Shown here piece by piece: positions 63,401 to 64,000 of a DNA stretch of 64,000 nt (positions are counted from its first letter, which is position 1; each line of letters starts with the position of its first letter). Both the position numbers and the translations under genes were made by a program. Source of the DNA: Capitella teleta (Eukaryota; Annelida; Polychaeta; Capitellidae). The stretch is taken from assembly GCA_000328365.1 (NCBI GenBank), contig KB309537.1, forward strand, positions 625,839 through 689,838, read 5' to 3'. The notes beneath the pieces are model-generated. The model was not told the DNA's origin. It saw nothing but the letters and a program-made list of their open reading frames with translations, and did no database searches.

Positions 63401-64000
63401 TGCCGAACTTGGAAGTGTCCAAAGAAAAGTTGCCCTCTGCAGGAAATGTTGCTGAGCATTGCCGTTGAGAAGTAGTATCGACTCATCAGTTCCGATGGAT
63501 GCACGTCCTGGAAGTCCATCATGTGCAGTAGTGACCATCCTCTTTCATCTTCTGTTCCTTTGTCGTAGTTCATACGTCAATTGCAACAACTGCTTGATGG
63601 CAGGATACTTGGTGGTTGCAGGAAGATCTTCAGCTTCACGGAAACTGCCTCTACCAATGGCGGTGTCATTTTCGGTTGATGTTAATGACCAGAAAGGATG
63701 AGTGATGAATGACGATGATGTTGGCTGCCAGTGCGCAGCCCTGTAACTCTTGCAAACTGGGTCTCAATGCCTTGCAGCTGAAGACGAGGCAACGAATGAT
63801 ACGAATGATGGACCACAAATGAATGGCAAAAGCAAGGTTGCAAACGCCAACTGATTTCGATGTATTTTATTTTTACCAAGCATGGTTCCCTATGCCATCT
63901 GTGTTAGTAGATCATTAGTTCAATGCGTACGTACGTTAATCCTCCGTGAGCTGTTCGCTACACTGTCATGAAGCGATGCTGTATCCTTTTTATCCATACA
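60480..64000 (-). mobile_element. Old broken Ty3/gypsy LTR-retrotransposon copy
   Basis: Fossil of a Ty3/gypsy (Metaviridae) element on the minus strand. In order from right to left are recognisable traces of gag, an aspartic protease, reverse transcriptase, an integrase zinc-binding domain and catalytic core, and the region after the integrase. The coding region is clearly broken, with at least about eight interruptions, and looks old. LTRs were not recognised; the right end probably lies beyond the window. Confidence 0.8.

Overview
The window is animal nuclear DNA: intron-rich genes with GT-AG junctions, long AT-rich intergenic stretches, microsatellites, and debris of SINE, LINE, MITE and LTR elements. 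The gene content points to an ambulacrarian deuterostome, most likely an echinoderm. The two best clues are a predicted eclosion-hormone-type neuropeptide and an Msx-related homeobox gene of the Msxlx kind, a gene known from invertebrates such as amphioxus and sea urchin. The species itself cannot be read from the sequence.

Layout. Two beta-tubulin genes lie in tandem on the minus strand (1-311, cut by the window edge; 1683-3420). A plus-strand gene at 5686-7699 encodes a GH20 glycoside-hydrolase-like protein that seems to lack the catalytic Asp-Glu pair; its 5' exons were not found. A 274-bp MITE and a near-perfect 60-nt palindrome follow it. A three-exon membrane-type globin (15373-22234) has the two classical globin introns (B12.2 and G7.0) and an N-terminal Met-Gly-Cys acylation signal. 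It converges tail-to-tail with the eclosion-hormone-type gene (22464-22718, minus). From about 22.8 to 37.6 kb only repeats, a LINE remnant (30.70-31.41 kb) and unassigned ORFs are seen.

The homeobox gene lies at 37881-40076 (three exons) and is followed by about 12 kb without a recognisable gene. A twelve-finger C2H2 zinc-finger gene lies at 52457-54777; its reading frame is interrupted in a purine-rich stretch. A complete three-exon microsomal glutathione transferase gene (155 codons, MGST1-like, minus strand) lies at 58627-60259 and carries a tRNA-derived SINE in its second intron. The right end (about 60.48-64.0 kb, minus) is an old, broken Ty3/gypsy LTR-retrotransposon copy.

The genes do not form a functional cluster; they are ordinary animal neighbours. 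The most unexpected pattern is a short motif, ATCATAACG, present 15 times on the two strands, with seven further copies of its 7-base core. It occurs mostly as same-strand pairs or triplets about 18-48 bp apart, in introns and intergenic DNA, and at least one copy sits inside the SINE family. Other points worth attention are the alanine at the distal-histidine position of the globin, the in-frame 99-bp intron that splits the homeodomain, and frameshifts in both tubulin copies and the zinc-finger gene, which could be assembly errors or real lesions.
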